DNA of 64,000 bases from Hetaerina americana (taxonomy: Eukaryota > Arthropoda > Insecta > Odonata > Calopterygidae). Below are positions 12,101-23,419 of this stretch, piece after piece. The stretch spans positions 18,187,981 through 18,251,980 of the forward strand of contig JAKTNV010000011.1 in assembly GCA_022747635.1 (NCBI GenBank), read 5' to 3'. The position numbers and the translations under genes are program-made. Under the pieces are notes generated by a model. That model was not told the origin of the DNA, ran no database searches, and was given only the letters and a program-made list of their open reading frames with translations. Position 1 is the first letter of the stretch, and every line of letters starts with the position of its first letter.

Positions 12101-15100
12101 TGGTTACTGTGATTTTTTGTTGTTTATATCAGTAGTGCCCAGCATACAAGTATTTAGTGGTTTTTCATGGCATGGCTTTATTATTCTTTTGTTTTTATAA
12201 TAAATAGATATATCCCCGTATGATGTAATCCAATCTTTAAGTAGGTATGCACATTTGTTATACTAAATTTTGTTCATCATTATAAAAAGAATTGTTTACA
12301 GAAACTGAGTTAGTGTCAGCTTATAAACTAATTGCATCCAACATTTGTGATAAATGTCAAAAATTTGCCCTGCTATGATGGTAAAGGAAGAAATCAAATG
12401 AACATATCATTGGGAGATGTAATAGTCCTGGAGTAGTGCTGGACTGCTGATTGGAGGGCCTCTGTCATGCCTCGAAGGCACCCTCAGCTCCACCCAAGCT
12501 GTTTTTTTGTACCAGATCCTCCTGGGAAACCATAACCAGCACAGGGAAAGGCGCTGACCCCCTATCCTGATATGTGAATTTAACTCCGCACTGGGCTTAG
12601 TATTGAGCGAGCTCTAACATTATTAATAAAACAGACCTTTGGGTTGATTACTGTGGTTTTTTGTGGTTCATATCAGTGGTGCCTAGCATCCAAGTATTTA
12701 GTGGTTTTTCTTGGTATGGCTTGATTATTCTTTTTTATAATTAATAGATTTATCCCGATTTTATGTAATACAATCTTTAACCTGAGACATGTAAATAAAG
12801 ACTTTTCCTATCTATTTGTGGAGTAGTGAAATGTTTTAAAAAAATTTTAACAGGCAGCCATTCAATTTTTAACTGCCAGAAACCGGCTGCAACAGATAGA
12901 TCAAATGAAGAGAAAGGTAGGTAGTTGCCTGTGGCTGAAAATATGAATTACAGCTGATTTAATGTGTTAAATTATTCAGTCAGAAAAACAGTAAACAAAC
13001 ACCAATGAGTTTATTGCATTCAAGTAACCATAGTGAAGAATCTGTAATTGAGTGGCCCTTGGAAATGATTCTTTAAAACCCTTGAAACCCAGAGAGCCTT
13101 AATCACTCTCATATGTAGATGGCTTACTTTCATTTGATCTTTACTTCAAATGTTTCTTCCAATTAAAAACTGCTAGGTATAAAGGTTAATGTTCTCCAAT
13201 CCTTCCGAAGGCTTTCTCTCTTTTTCCCACTTTAGTTTCTCAAGGTCTAAATTCTTAACCTTCAAACTGGATAATTGAATCTGAATGGAGAGGTGCAATG
13301 AAATATGAAGAGCATTGATTACATTTTGCAGTAATCTAACACTATCCACTCCTACTTTGAGTCACATTTACTTTGAGTCACATTTTTTGTTTTGGCAAAC
13401 AAGTTCCCAAAAAAATTCCCAATAAATTGCAATTAAAATCCTTCCATTGGTTTAAGAAATTATCTAGTTCTGTAATTGGCAGGTAAATCTGGTGCAATAA
13501 ATACTTTTCATAAACAGTTTTGATCAACAGCTATAATTCTTGATTCATAATCCTTGATTTGATGTCAGATTCCATGAAAGTCAAACTTGCTACTTGATTG
13601 TAATCTTTTTATTTTAAATTCCTTGGTATCTTATTTTCATTTGAATGCTACATTTTCCTGTTCTTTAACATGGGTCTAATAATGATAACTATTATTATAT
13701 TAATCTACTTGTAAAGGAAGGTTTATGATGGAAACCAGCTACCAAACAGTAAAGCAAGAACTTTCTTACCTCACCTAACTTAACCACCCAACATCAAACA
13801 TACCCCTATACAGTATGTGCATACCTCCTTATTCCATTTCATCTAATAGGCTGCTACTATTAATGCCCCTTCCTTGCCTAACATTCTCCCCTCTATTATA
13901 ATTTTCAGCACTCCATTGCTAATCGAAAAGGTCTGCATCCACCTCTCATGTGTGATTATTCCCACCAATCCCTTCTCTCCCATGATTCATAGGATTTCCT
14001 AGTTTGTGGGCTAATAATATGCAGTTGGGAAATTCATTTAAATCTAAATTTTGTTGTATGCCTTTGCAACTAAGCAAGTGAATTTTTATTAGGTTCAATA
14101 TGAATCCCATTAATAGGTAAACAAATAACAATATGACATACTTAGTGATGCATGGATAGTAGTTTGTAAAGTTAACTTTCTGGTACAATTGAAAGCTTAC
14201 ATAATAATTTGTCCACGTCATGGTGTAGGAGAGTTAAATGTACTTAATTTGAATTTGGGTGAAAACCAAAGAAGCTTAATTGGAGAGACAGTATTATCAT
14301 CCCTGAAATATCAGCACATGGGTTTTGTCAAACCCAAGGAGTATTCAGAAACTGTTTTGTTTGCTCCATTGTTTAATTATAAATTAGTTGACATTGTTGT
14401 ATTCTATAATTTTGAAATTAATAAAGGTTTTGAATATACCCTTGCATTAATTATTCTTATAATGAAAATTGTAACTACTATGACTGCAGTAATAAACCAG
14501 TTGCAAACAGTGCAATGAAGAATTTCATATATCAACTGCACCCTTGAAACCGTGTTGAGAGAGGAATTTTCGGAGAATGCTATCATTAACTAATATTTTA
14601 GTGCGTAGGATCAAACATAACTCTTTTCATACTTCACAACTGGCTGATTTCATTGAAATAAAAGACTACATAAATTACCAATGTGAAATAAGAGAATGCA
14701 GCCAATTAGGGTCGCCGCCCAATTTTTTATTTGAGCATTATCTAATAGTTGACTCGCTAATGTTTAAATATTACCTAGCTAATATTTGAATGCATTATGA
14801 AGTTAATGGAAGGAATCGGAAGGGTGGGTGATATTCGTTATTAACCGTGCCCCAAGCTAGAACGAATCCCATAAATTCAAAAACTAAATACATAATGCAT
14901 TCTGTATGGCCATGTAAAAATTGAATTTCGAAATTACGCGTTGGTGTGTCTAGTGGGTAAATGATGTATTAGGATGTGCTGGTACTTGAGGAGGTTTCAA
15001 CTAGTGAAGGCATGCGCCATCTGTTGGTTGAATCCTCAACTAATCCGTTAATTAATTTTTGTTCATTAATTTTCAGTAAATTGTCACCAGAGATTTTGAC

Positions 15101-18100
15101 GGTAGATTCAGGGCGTCGCAGGAGATCGGGAAAATAATTAAATGTTGAATATTTTTGTGAAAAGGGCTGCCATTTTTTCCGGCGCCCCGCCGCCCGGCTG
15201 GAAAAAACGGCAGCCCTCCTCGCAATAATATTCAATATTTAATTGTTTTCCCGATCTCCCGCGGCGTCCTGAGCCTGCCGTCAAAATCTCTGGTGAACAT
15301 TTTGTGCACATGGCGAATCGAAAATATTTTGCGAAAAAAAAAATTTCGGCTACAAAAGTGAATCGAAGTAATACCCTTTATAGTCTCGCCCCCACTATCC
15401 GCATCTTATACCTCAGGCTACCGGGTTTCTTGTCAGTAAAGCGTTCAAAACTAGCATATGTTCTGCAAAACTACGGACTTAGCCGATTTTCTCTCAAAAT
15501 CGACTCGAACTAAGCCAGGCTCTCTCACCCGACGAATCCAAGGCATCTGCCTGCCTCGACGCCTCTCTCGGTCGGCGAAGGGCTCTGGACTTAGAATATT
15601 TTTCGCTGGGTGGACTCGGGACTTGAAAACATACACGTATATTTTCTCGGGGAGGCGTAGCTCCTTGGCCCTCACGGTACTCCGAGACGGCTCGTGAGCG
15701 GTTGGCCCTCGATGGAGCTACTCTTTTTTTTGAAGCGTGAGCCGGTTCTTGGAATGTTTTATTCGATACCATGCTTTTTTGCATCTAATTATTGGACTTC
15801 GTTCAGTTCGGTGCATGACGTAATTTATGACCCGGTGCGAGCAAATGTAGCTCATATGTTTATTGTAATCACGGATTACACCTTAAAAACCAAAGAACAA
15901 TTGTTCAGAGTGCACACAATTTTGCTATGCAGGATAGGATATAATTACTTTGGAATAATATGATAACATTCTAGCCTACCAACGTAAGGATTAAGGTATC
16001 TTTGCCTTTTTTACATATGCTACACAATACATATTTTTTACATTTAGTAAAGCTAGTTAACTATTTTATGCTGATAATTAATTGAAATAATGCCTTTCAC
16101 GGTTTTTTTGCTTTTAAAAAATTCGATCATTATTTGTTTCGAATCTGTATTTGCAGGATACACCGACATTCCATTCAAGTTATATTTCAGTTTTACTTCA
16201 TGGCAAATTGAATAAACCGCATTACCAAACGTTAGAATGGCAGAGAGTGTAAATATATTCCGACTGCCATTATTTTTTTGAGGTTATTAGAATATATATT
16301 ATTTACAGTTATTGGTACTTTAGGTAACAATTCAAATAAACATTTTTATAGTGCTCAATTACACTCTTAAAAAAAGAGCTTTATTTTTTTATGAATTCCT
16401 GATATTCTATTTTTAATTCTTAAGCAGCATATTAAGGCAGAATTAGCAATTCAAAAGTCACCCAAAGGGAAAGATTAAAAAATTAGACGACACTCATTGT
16501 TTCTTTTGTCTTTATTACTCACAAATACATTTGTTCAGACGTGTGTATTAGAAATTGCATCAGTATTCAAAGTATCCTTTTTCAACCAAAACATTTTACT
16601 GAAATACACTCGTGGCTACTATCCACAAAGTTAGCCACTGCTTTGTGTGTAGTGGCTATGAGGGTAGTAGAGAAGTGTAATCTATTCATAGGCCTTATTT
16701 AAGGCTGACATCCACATGAAGTGCACTTCTTTGGATGCTAATGGCACTGTCCAACTTGGCACCAGCAAGGAAATATACACCTTCATTCCTTATTTCCTTT
16801 GGTGCTTGCTGATCACTTTTGATTCCCATGGATCCTCCTCTTCTCATCTACTATAAGCATCCAATGGAAGACCTGAGGGAAAATTTGAAACGTGATGAAT
16901 TCTAAGTTAATGTGGTTTTTTAAAACTAATTTTAGAATGTTTTAAGCAAAAATATAAATACTTGTTTTTTCAAAATGGCTAAAGAAATATTTACTGGTTT
17001 AAGATTGAAAGATTGGTTCCCCTTTGAAAAATAAAAATAAATGGAAACTTTCACTTGAAATCCATACATATGACCATAATGAAATATCAGATATTAAGCT
17101 TTAATTAAAATGGAAATAAATTTCATACAAATGGAATTTTAGTGAAACAAATGCAATTCATCCATGAAAATGTATTGGAAATTATTTGATTAACAACTGC
17201 TACTTCACTTGATTTCAAAATTTTATTCATTTGTCTAAAACTAATGGGTATGACAAATTAATATCTGTGATAAACAATGGTTAAGAATGGCTTGCTGAAA
17301 TGAACAACTCCAGATCATCGCTCATAAATACCATATTAGAAATTTGAATCTAAAATACATTAATAAGTTTGTGCATGTTGATCAATGAATGAATTTTTTT
17401 AAAGCACTCTTATTTCAAAGATTTCAATATATATTTAAATATTGTCACATGAATGTGGAAATTATAATATTAAGTTAAAATACCAATGAAATCTCTCTCC
17501 TTTCAAAAAAAAGGTACAATAGAGCATGGAATGATGCATATTTTACTGTACCAAATATGTTTATTTGATGGGAAATCACCTGGGCTAATAATCTAGTTCA
17601 CCACATGTTTTTTCAGACTTATTTATGGATTCTTAGTTTTTTCTAAAGGAGCTCCAACCACTGCTTAGCCTCCCCTTCCACCCTCCTCACCTACCCATGT
17701 GAGCCCAAAAAGGTGACCAAATATGAACCAAGGAATGAAGAAGATTGGGATGTGAGAATGAGGACCGAATGAAAGTAGAGGAGTGTGTGTTGGGTTAGTC
17801 CAAGGCAGGTAAGGTGGGAAAACAGTGAGAGTAAACAAGGAAATGTCTCCCCAGTTATCAATCATATCATCTGCCTTGCTTAATATCTTTTAACATGGGG
17901 ATATAGCACTTCTTCAGACAAATTGTGTAGTTATATCATCACTTTAAACAGTTGCTAATGTCAGTGGATAAGCATATTTCGGAAGCTTATGAAATGGTAT
18001 GGAGATGGGAAAAAAATGAAATGGGAATTAAATTAAAACAAGTTTGCAGCATGGTAGGGGAGGGGGAGAAGTTTTTTGTGAACAATATTGACTGGAAATA

Positions 18101-21100
18101 AAAATTCAATGAGTTTGATAGAAGGGAGGATGCTGGGTAGGTGAGATAGAAGGAAGTTAGTTTTATGTTTTAAGGGTGCGTCAACAGCTGAGGTTATTTT
18201 TCACCACTGTTGATTAATTTAAGAAAATAATGCTTATAAGTAAATTTAAAGGTATTTTAGAATAAATGACAGAATGAAGGAAAAGAGTTGATACTTTGGA
18301 TGAAATTGGAAGTAGGTGTTCAACTTGTGTGGTGGGAAACCTGACACCCAGTAAACATCACAGCTTTGACAGAAGTGACCTAATGTACATCACACGAGGA
18401 AAACCACAAGTAAACATCAAGACCAAAATGCCTCCATCACCGAAGAACATCATTCCCAGGAGAAATTTTTAAGCCATCTGTTGAAATCAAAATTACCTGA
18501 AAAACATAAAAGAATGGAACAAAGAAATTACACATATAGTAACTGAAGGAATAAGTGCCAAAATAATATTTTTATTGTCCACAGACCATACACTGTACCA
18601 ATAGGAGTCTTCAAATGTAGAAATTTACAAAATACATTTCGGCACTATGAACATGCTTAAAAAAATGTACATATTAAAGTATGTAATAAAAACTATGCAT
18701 TACAATTACTTCATGCCAAGGTTTTGACAGCATTAATTGCTTGTCTTTGCATTTCCAGGTTCTCCATCCATGTTGGTTATCTTTTGGTGGCAACAGTTTT
18801 GCTGGCCATCCTGCCTGCATCTTCAGGTTGAAGGTATTTTTCAAAGCTTTCTTGTCTGCTTTATATAGTGCTGGTAGTCAAGTACTGCCCTCCAATTGAT
18901 AGTCCTTTTCCACACACTGTTTAATGGATATTCATTATCCATGTTGATATTCCTTGGCCTTGGACAAGAAAGCTTCGAAAAATACCTTCGACCTGAAGAT
19001 GCAAGCAGGATGGCCAGCAAAACTGTGGATAAAGACAACCAACGTGGATAGAGAACCCGGAAATGCAAGGACAAGCATTACAATTATTTGTTATTTAAAA
19101 ATATCTTCAATTAAAAATAACACTTCATTGGAAGGAATTTCCTGAGTTTTAATTTGAGCCCACATAATTTATCACTCATTTTCAATGAGTTTGGTATTGT
19201 GTTCTAAATTATTATACCCATTACCATTGGGGTTTTATATGAACTAGCTGATTTATGATAACTTGTGTCGATGCTATGATTTCTCATTGAATACAAGTGT
19301 AAATAGCTATTTGCATGAAATATTTGGGTATTATTTATGGTTAAGACAGACATGGAAAATATATATAACATAGAAGGAATAGTAAGAAAATTCAAATTTT
19401 TGAACAAGGGCCTATATGGTTGAAGATAACTTAGTAAAACATGCATACAGATGATCCCCAGAACACTATTCCATTGGATTCCCCTCAAGAAAAAAGCAGG
19501 ATGATGCATGATTTTTAATACCTCTAGAGACTTATGCAGAAATCAACTTGTGTACAGGTCGGGATACATTATTAACAAATATTCCATGCACCAGTTTATT
19601 AAACATGTAGACCTAAAACCTTGGTATTGAATGTAGAAGTAATTATTTCTTGTTGAGACTGAAATCAATATCCTCTTGCAATATTGCATGATGTCTGTGT
19701 CTTTTTGTAAAACTAGTACATATATTTGCTAAGACTGATTGTTTCACCTAAAATGAAAGTATTAAAAATTTACTTAGTTGAGTAAACTTTCGTGATTTAA
19801 TTTATTTTTCTGTTGACATTTTGTCAAAATGCATTTTAGAAGAAGGAACTAGGCAAAACTTGAAATATTAACACATCCATCTCACAAAAGGTGATTCTTA
19901 TTGAAATAATTTTTCAATGCAAAGAAAAGATGAAAGAATGATAAGAGCAACTTTAAATGACACTTTCACATTATTTAGAGTAATGTAAATTTTCATTAGC
20001 TTTCATAATGATACATTTATCTCCAAGATAAATTGATCAAGTTCTTGACAGAACATTTACTGTGGGTGAAAATACTTTTGTTAAATTAAGGTGAGGAATT
20101 AAAGCCAATTCTGATTTTACTAAAATTATTTTAATTTAGTTTAACTTAACTCATTTAAAAATATATTACACAGAAACTAAGCAGGGGCTGTGGTAGTCCA
20201 ATGGGTAGCGTATTGGTTGTATTGCCCTGGGGGCCCAGATTTGATTCAGGGTGATGCCTCTTGAGACCCCTGACCCTTCACCCATGATGTGATATCTTTT
20301 GGGTACCAGATCTTCCTGGGAAACCACAGTGGCACAAGAAAAGGACCTGGCCCCCATTATTACACTTTTGATTAGTGAATGTCACATCAAATTCATCTTA
20401 TTACTAGATGAGGTATATCAGAGTTTTTTAATGTTGTTGGATAACCTAAATGAAAATAACATCAAAGTAAGCATAAGCTTAGTATGTACTATGGTTTCAC
20501 CCAAATCCATGATACTTAAAGTCAAATTTGAAAACAATTTAAAAATCAAACTAATCAAAGGATTAAACACGAGTAACCGCAGTGATCTCCACAAAGATCG
20601 ATTTTTATTAATATGAGAGTGAAGCTCACTTCACAAAGGCCCAAGGTATGTGGGATTGAAAGGTTGGACAGAATACCTCACACCTGGTTGCAGAGATGTT
20701 TGGCTAATCAGGGCATAATCCCAACATTAAGGAACCGGGATGAGGCAGTTCATTTCCTTGGGCTGCCTGTGGTTTGCATGTTCAGCAACCTAAAAATAAT
20801 AGAATTATGGTGAAGCTTGGAAGCTACATATTTAAGAAGTGGTCTCTCAAAATCATTTGCCACAACCAGAAATTGGTGCTATATTTTACAAGCAAGTTTT
20901 CATTGTGGAATGATTTTTTAATTAGGTAAAATATTTCACAATAAAAGTTAAAACATACTCTTTACTAAGTAATGAGGCTAACTTTCAAATAATGCATTAG
21001 TTCATCATTAAAATAAAAGTTTCAAGATGGTATTGGAAAGACACTTAAACACAACTTCTCAACCTCGCCAAAAAGAATACCTGACTCCACACACTGCCAT

Positions 21101-21633
21101 AAATCCTGCAGTTTTACATTCATTCTACCTCACTTCATTCCACCCAACATCCCTAGTATATTCCCACAGTCACCTGTATTGGCTAATGTTCTCCCCTTTA
21201 ATAAACTCAATATCAGGCCTGATTGCATGGAAATTTAATTTTGAATGAAAGGAGAATGTGATGTACTATTTCCCACAAAATTATTATTTGCAACATCTAA
21301 TGTCAACACATGCGTCATCTTAAGGTACCCAAGGATTATGACTTTGCATTGAAACTAGTGGTCGCAAATGTAAAGTTTTGTGGAAAATACATTGTAACCT
21401 TTTATTATCGGCTCTATTACAGTGTCAACATTTACACCATTTCTACTTGCTAAGGCAAAATATAAATAATTCATAATCTTACTACAATACTTAGGAAGTG
21501 AGTGAAGATATTTGGCAAATTGTCTCAGTAGAGCCTGAGCTACCTTAAGTTATAAGATTTTACCCATATTTTCTTCTCTCGGCAGCAGGTGGACATTTCT
21601 TCAGGTGATTCTCCTGCAACTGGTCTGAGATGA
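6188..21633 (+). CDS. Probable nine-exon gene, product not recognised (about 193 aa)
   Basis: Candidate exons: 6188-6221, 6452-6504, 6776-6814, 7385-7441, 9450-9499, 9999-10134, 10272-10373, 12854-12916 and 21586-21633. All junctions keep phase from an ATG (MESLDAIPRIL) to a TGA, 194 codons in total. The strongest exons are 9999-10134 (EKRYLLLQTVLTSSKSALKC onward), 10272-10373 (PFIITIHQENIIDRQYLGVV onward) and 12854-12916 (AAIQFLTARNRLQQIDQMKR). Each has a good pyrimidine tract and a GT donor. No signal peptide or membrane segment is seen. The predicted protein looks mainly alpha-helical and the C-terminus ends in a short Ser/Gly/Pro tail. I do not recognise the family. The exon 3 donor overlaps a SINE, and the exon 4 donor and last exon are the least certain. 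A CpG-rich block lies just upstream. Confidence 0.55.
6805..7030 (+). mobile_element. SINE S1 fragment (tRNA-headed)
   Basis: It aligns with the better copies at 37393 and 56260: GGTGTGGCAGCTAGTTTGTT, then B-box-like GGTTCAAATC, then TATCCTGATCCCTGCTTG and the CCCCTTGGCGGCTTTC block. It abuts the candidate exon 3 donor of the plus-strand gene. Confidence 0.65.
9999..10134 (+). CDS. Exon 6 of the unrecognised plus-strand gene
   Basis: It encodes 45 residues, EKRYLLLQTVLTSSKSALKC then YTTEVLFYLKSLGTEGHYRS YFGIR. The first base completes an Arg codon from the previous exon. The acceptor is AAGAG and the donor AGG|GTGAAT. Of the possible acceptors here, only this one keeps the frame open across both neighbours. 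Confidence 0.6.
10272..10373 (+). CDS. Exon 7 of the unrecognised plus-strand gene
   Basis: A long pyrimidine tract (CCCCATTCCTCCCTTTTG, then CTGTCTTCTCTAAG) precedes 34 in-frame codons, PFIITIHQENIIDRQYLGVV then VSHINQIAARNMIM, ending ATG|GTATAT. It is phase 0 at both ends. This is the most protein-like exon of the gene. Confidence 0.62.
11528..11630 (-). mobile_element. SINE S2 fragment
   Basis: GTGTGAAATTCACACAACAG and GGTTTCCCAGGGAGATCTGG match the S2 tail seen at 53690-53945. The tRNA-like head is missing. Confidence 0.55.
11875..12115 (+). mobile_element. SINE S2 (unit 1 of the tandem duplication)
   Basis: Order of blocks: GAGTAGTGCTGGACTG, GGGTTTGATATGATGCCATG (decayed B box), ACCAGATCTTCCTGGGAAA, GGGAAAGGTACTGATCTCCC and GGGCTTAGTATTGGGTGAA. 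This is the same order as the minus-strand S2 at 53690-53945. Confidence 0.65.
12418..12650 (+). mobile_element. SINE S2 (unit 2 of the tandem duplication)
   Basis: Duplicate of the SINE in unit 1, with CCAGATCCTCCTGGGAAACC and GGGCTTAGTATTGAGCGAG. The head is further decayed. Confidence 0.65.
12854..12916 (+). CDS. Exon 8 of the unrecognised plus-strand gene
   Basis: The acceptor TTTTAACAG and donor AAAG|GTAGGT bracket 21 codons, AAIQFLTARNRLQQIDQMKR plus K, a charged amphipathic helix. Phase 0 at both ends continues from exon 7. Confidence 0.58.
13730..13990 (-). mobile_element. LINE family A, 3' fragment
   Basis: TTGCCTAACATTCTCCCCTC, then CACTCCATTGCTAATC and CTGCATCCACCTCTC align with the minus-strand LINE A copy at 61550-61640. 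It is non-coding now. Confidence 0.55.
15081..15298. mobile_element. Fold-back element with arms of about 95 bp
   Basis: 15081-15178 is the inverted complement of 15201-15298 with few mismatches. The ends are TCACCAGAGATTTTGACGG and CCGTCAAAATCTCTGGTGAA, and the loop is GC-rich (GGCGCCCCGCCGCCCGG). No coding sequence. MITE or fold-back type. Confidence 0.75.
15450..15730. other. GC-rich island of unknown origin
   Basis: CG-rich DNA in an AT-rich intron, next to the fold-back element. Overlapping open frames on both strands look compositional. No family recognised. Confidence 0.3.
16000..18100. other. AT-rich intronic sequence, nothing recognised
   Basis: This lies in the long last intron proposed for the plus-strand gene. 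No exon or repeat homology was found. Confidence 0.3.
18734..19080. repeat. Large inverted repeat, arms of about 120 bp (possible Penelope-type ends)
   Basis: 18734-18858 pairs with 18962-19080 at roughly 85 percent by eye. Shared core: CAAAACTGT...GCTGGCCATCCTG...GCATCTTCAGGT and AAGGTATTTTTC. The right arm reads CTTCGACCTGAAGATGC...AAAACTGTGGAT, reminiscent of Penelope-like terminal repeats. That assignment is inference. Confidence 0.6.
20180..20365 (+). mobile_element. SINE S2
   Basis: tRNA-like head GGGGCTGTGGTAGTCCAATG with A box TAGTCCAATGGG, then B-box-like GATTTGATTCAGG, then GGTACCAGATCTTCCTGGGA and the AGGACCTGGCCCCC tail block. Truncated 3' end. Confidence 0.7.
21586..21633 (+). 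CDS. Possible last exon of the plus-strand gene
   Basis: A pyrimidine-rich acceptor (TTTTCTTCTCTCGGCAG, then CAG as a NAGNAG tandem site) is followed by QVDISSGDSPATGLR and TGA, in the phase expected from exon 8. It is 8.7 kb from exon 8 and short, so it could be chance. Confidence 0.4.
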   Translation, partial: QVDISSGDSPATGLR

Positions 21634-22184
21634 AATGACGAGGGAAGGTTGACATGTTTTAGTCTATGAGTGACCTAATCTGAAGCGTATCTGCAGAGAA
21701 AGCAATTTCTAAATAGTATTTCTTTAAGACTGGCAAAATTAAGGAATTCGTGGCTAATTTCACCGAGCTCCAACGCGCCGTGACGGTTGCCTTGTTTCCT
21801 TATAAGGATTCCTGGGAAATACATTCCAGTCGCTCGCGAACCTGACGCTAGATTTAAGCGCACAGCCTCTGTGCTTGGATGGCGAGCGCAATACTATTTA
21901 GGGTGCCACCGTCGCGTACGAAGTAATGAACTACAAAATTCAGATTGAATTTGTATCCACTTAACACACGATCGAATCTGCAGTCCCTCCCCATTTCGAA
22001 ACACATGCCAAGCGAGGGGTAGACCAAAAGGTAATCAAATCTTAAATTGAGGAGTGTCGACAATGACGACGAATTGGACGTCGCAAACCGAAATTTCATT
22101 GTGTGCACACAAGAATTGGAAGCTACCGTTGCCGCGATCGCAACCTCAGTATTGCCGAGGATCGACAATATTTGTAATTTTAGG

Positions 22185-22475
22185 GGAGGTGGCCGAAAGC
22201 CGAGGTCATTAGCGCCATTAGGCGTGGATGAGAAAGGGGGAAGGGCGGAGAGAAACTTGACGTCGCCAGTTATCCATTCTTAAGGAAAGGCACAAAGGGT
22301 CCGCAGTTTAACGTCCCAAACGACGGACGGCGTTACTCAATCAAAGTGCTCTCCACAAGGACCATCGTAGGGATCGGGACAACACTGAAAAATATCTGCC
22401 GCCTCTAGGGTTCAAACTAGGACCCTCTGGGTAGGAAGACTGTGCTTTACCCACCGCACCATCCCAATCTCCATT
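22185..22475 (-). mobile_element. SINE S1
   Basis: Complement carries the tRNA-like head (B box GGTTTGAACCCTAGAGG), GATCCCTACGATGG, GCACTTTGATTGAGTAACG and the core GACGTTAAACTGCGGACC. Near full length. No clear target duplication found. Confidence 0.75.
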
Positions 22476-22531
22476 GATGGCTATTACGGGACCATCATTA
22501 ATACATCCCCAGGACAATAACTAACGACATT

Positions 22532-22566
22532 TGAGCCAAGCTGACCGCGTACTTCAGCTTGGCTCA
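22532..22566. repeat. 13-bp perfect hairpin
   Basis: TGAGCCAAGCTGA and TCAGCTTGGCTCA are separated by nine bases, in GC-richer DNA just beyond SINE S1. No associated feature found. Confidence 0.5.
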
Positions 22567-23419
22567 GTGCATGCGCATACGGATGCCAGCAAGAGGAAGC
22601 ACATTTCAAAATAATTTTTCGAGGCCGACTATATACGAACCAACATGCAACCGTCAATTTTCTTAAGTGGCCCTAAATTCTAGATAATCGATACCTGACA
22701 ATGGGAAACTTGGCACAATGAACACGGATATGAAGAAGCCTAATCTATCGCTTTATGTTTGCACGTGGGCTGATATTAAATCGCCACTCACATAGAACTG
22801 CCCGTGATTTCAGCCGCTTAGCCTTCTCCAGAGTAGCTCGACGATATTCTCTCGCAGGTTCCACGAACTTCGTGATAGCGATGAGTCCATCTGCTCCGAT
22901 CCCGGCACTCCAAGCGAACTGGCGAGACCAAATGCCCGTCGGCAAGTGAGGAGGGGGGGACTCTCGGGGAAAGGCAGGGGAGGTTAGGGGGGTTTATTGA
23001 GTGAAAGACTTCTCACAAGAGAGAGTGAAATCGAATTGAGACGATGGAAAAGGGGACGGAGGGAATTGTTAGTCCATTTCAATTCCGAAAGTGCGCATTT
23101 CGCGTATCTTCGCAGGGCTTTGCACTGGATCGAAGTGGAGTCCTGCAGTTAACCGCTCCCTTCCTCACCAAAAGCTTGAATGCCGAGTGTACGCACGGCT
23201 GCCTCCAAGACCACCAGCCAACAATGCAATTGCGTGCCCCTTCAGAAATGCGCGCGCGTCGTTAAACGAGCCTTCGTGTGACCATTCAGTGAATCCAGAC
23301 TTGGGTACCATTGTTAGTCCATGCCAATCCCACCTCGGAAGTGCGATGAGTCAACTGCGTCCCATCCGACGACTGAGCAGTGCATAGGGATATCATCCTT
23401 GGGTAGCATTCAATTCCTC

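Larger units (their letters stand above)
11693..12787 (+). repeat. Tandem duplication of a 553-bp unit
   Basis: Unit 1 (11693-12245) and unit 2 (12246-12787) share TATGCACATTT, GAAACTGAGTTAGTGNCAGC, ATCATTGGGAGA, AGTAGTGCTGGACTG and GATGTAATNCAATCTTTAA in order, with scattered differences. Each unit contains one SINE S2 copy, so the duplication happened after that insertion. It lies in intron 7 of the plus-strand gene. Confidence 0.8.

Noticed and set aside
14189..14518. 109-codon plus-strand open frame
   Set aside because: No recognisable motif, no splice context, and AT-rich composition makes frames of this length expected.
22745..22949. Overlapping open frames on both strands in a CpG-rich patch
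   Set aside because: The minus frame has no ATG or acceptor and the plus frame no supporting exon. Composition explains both.
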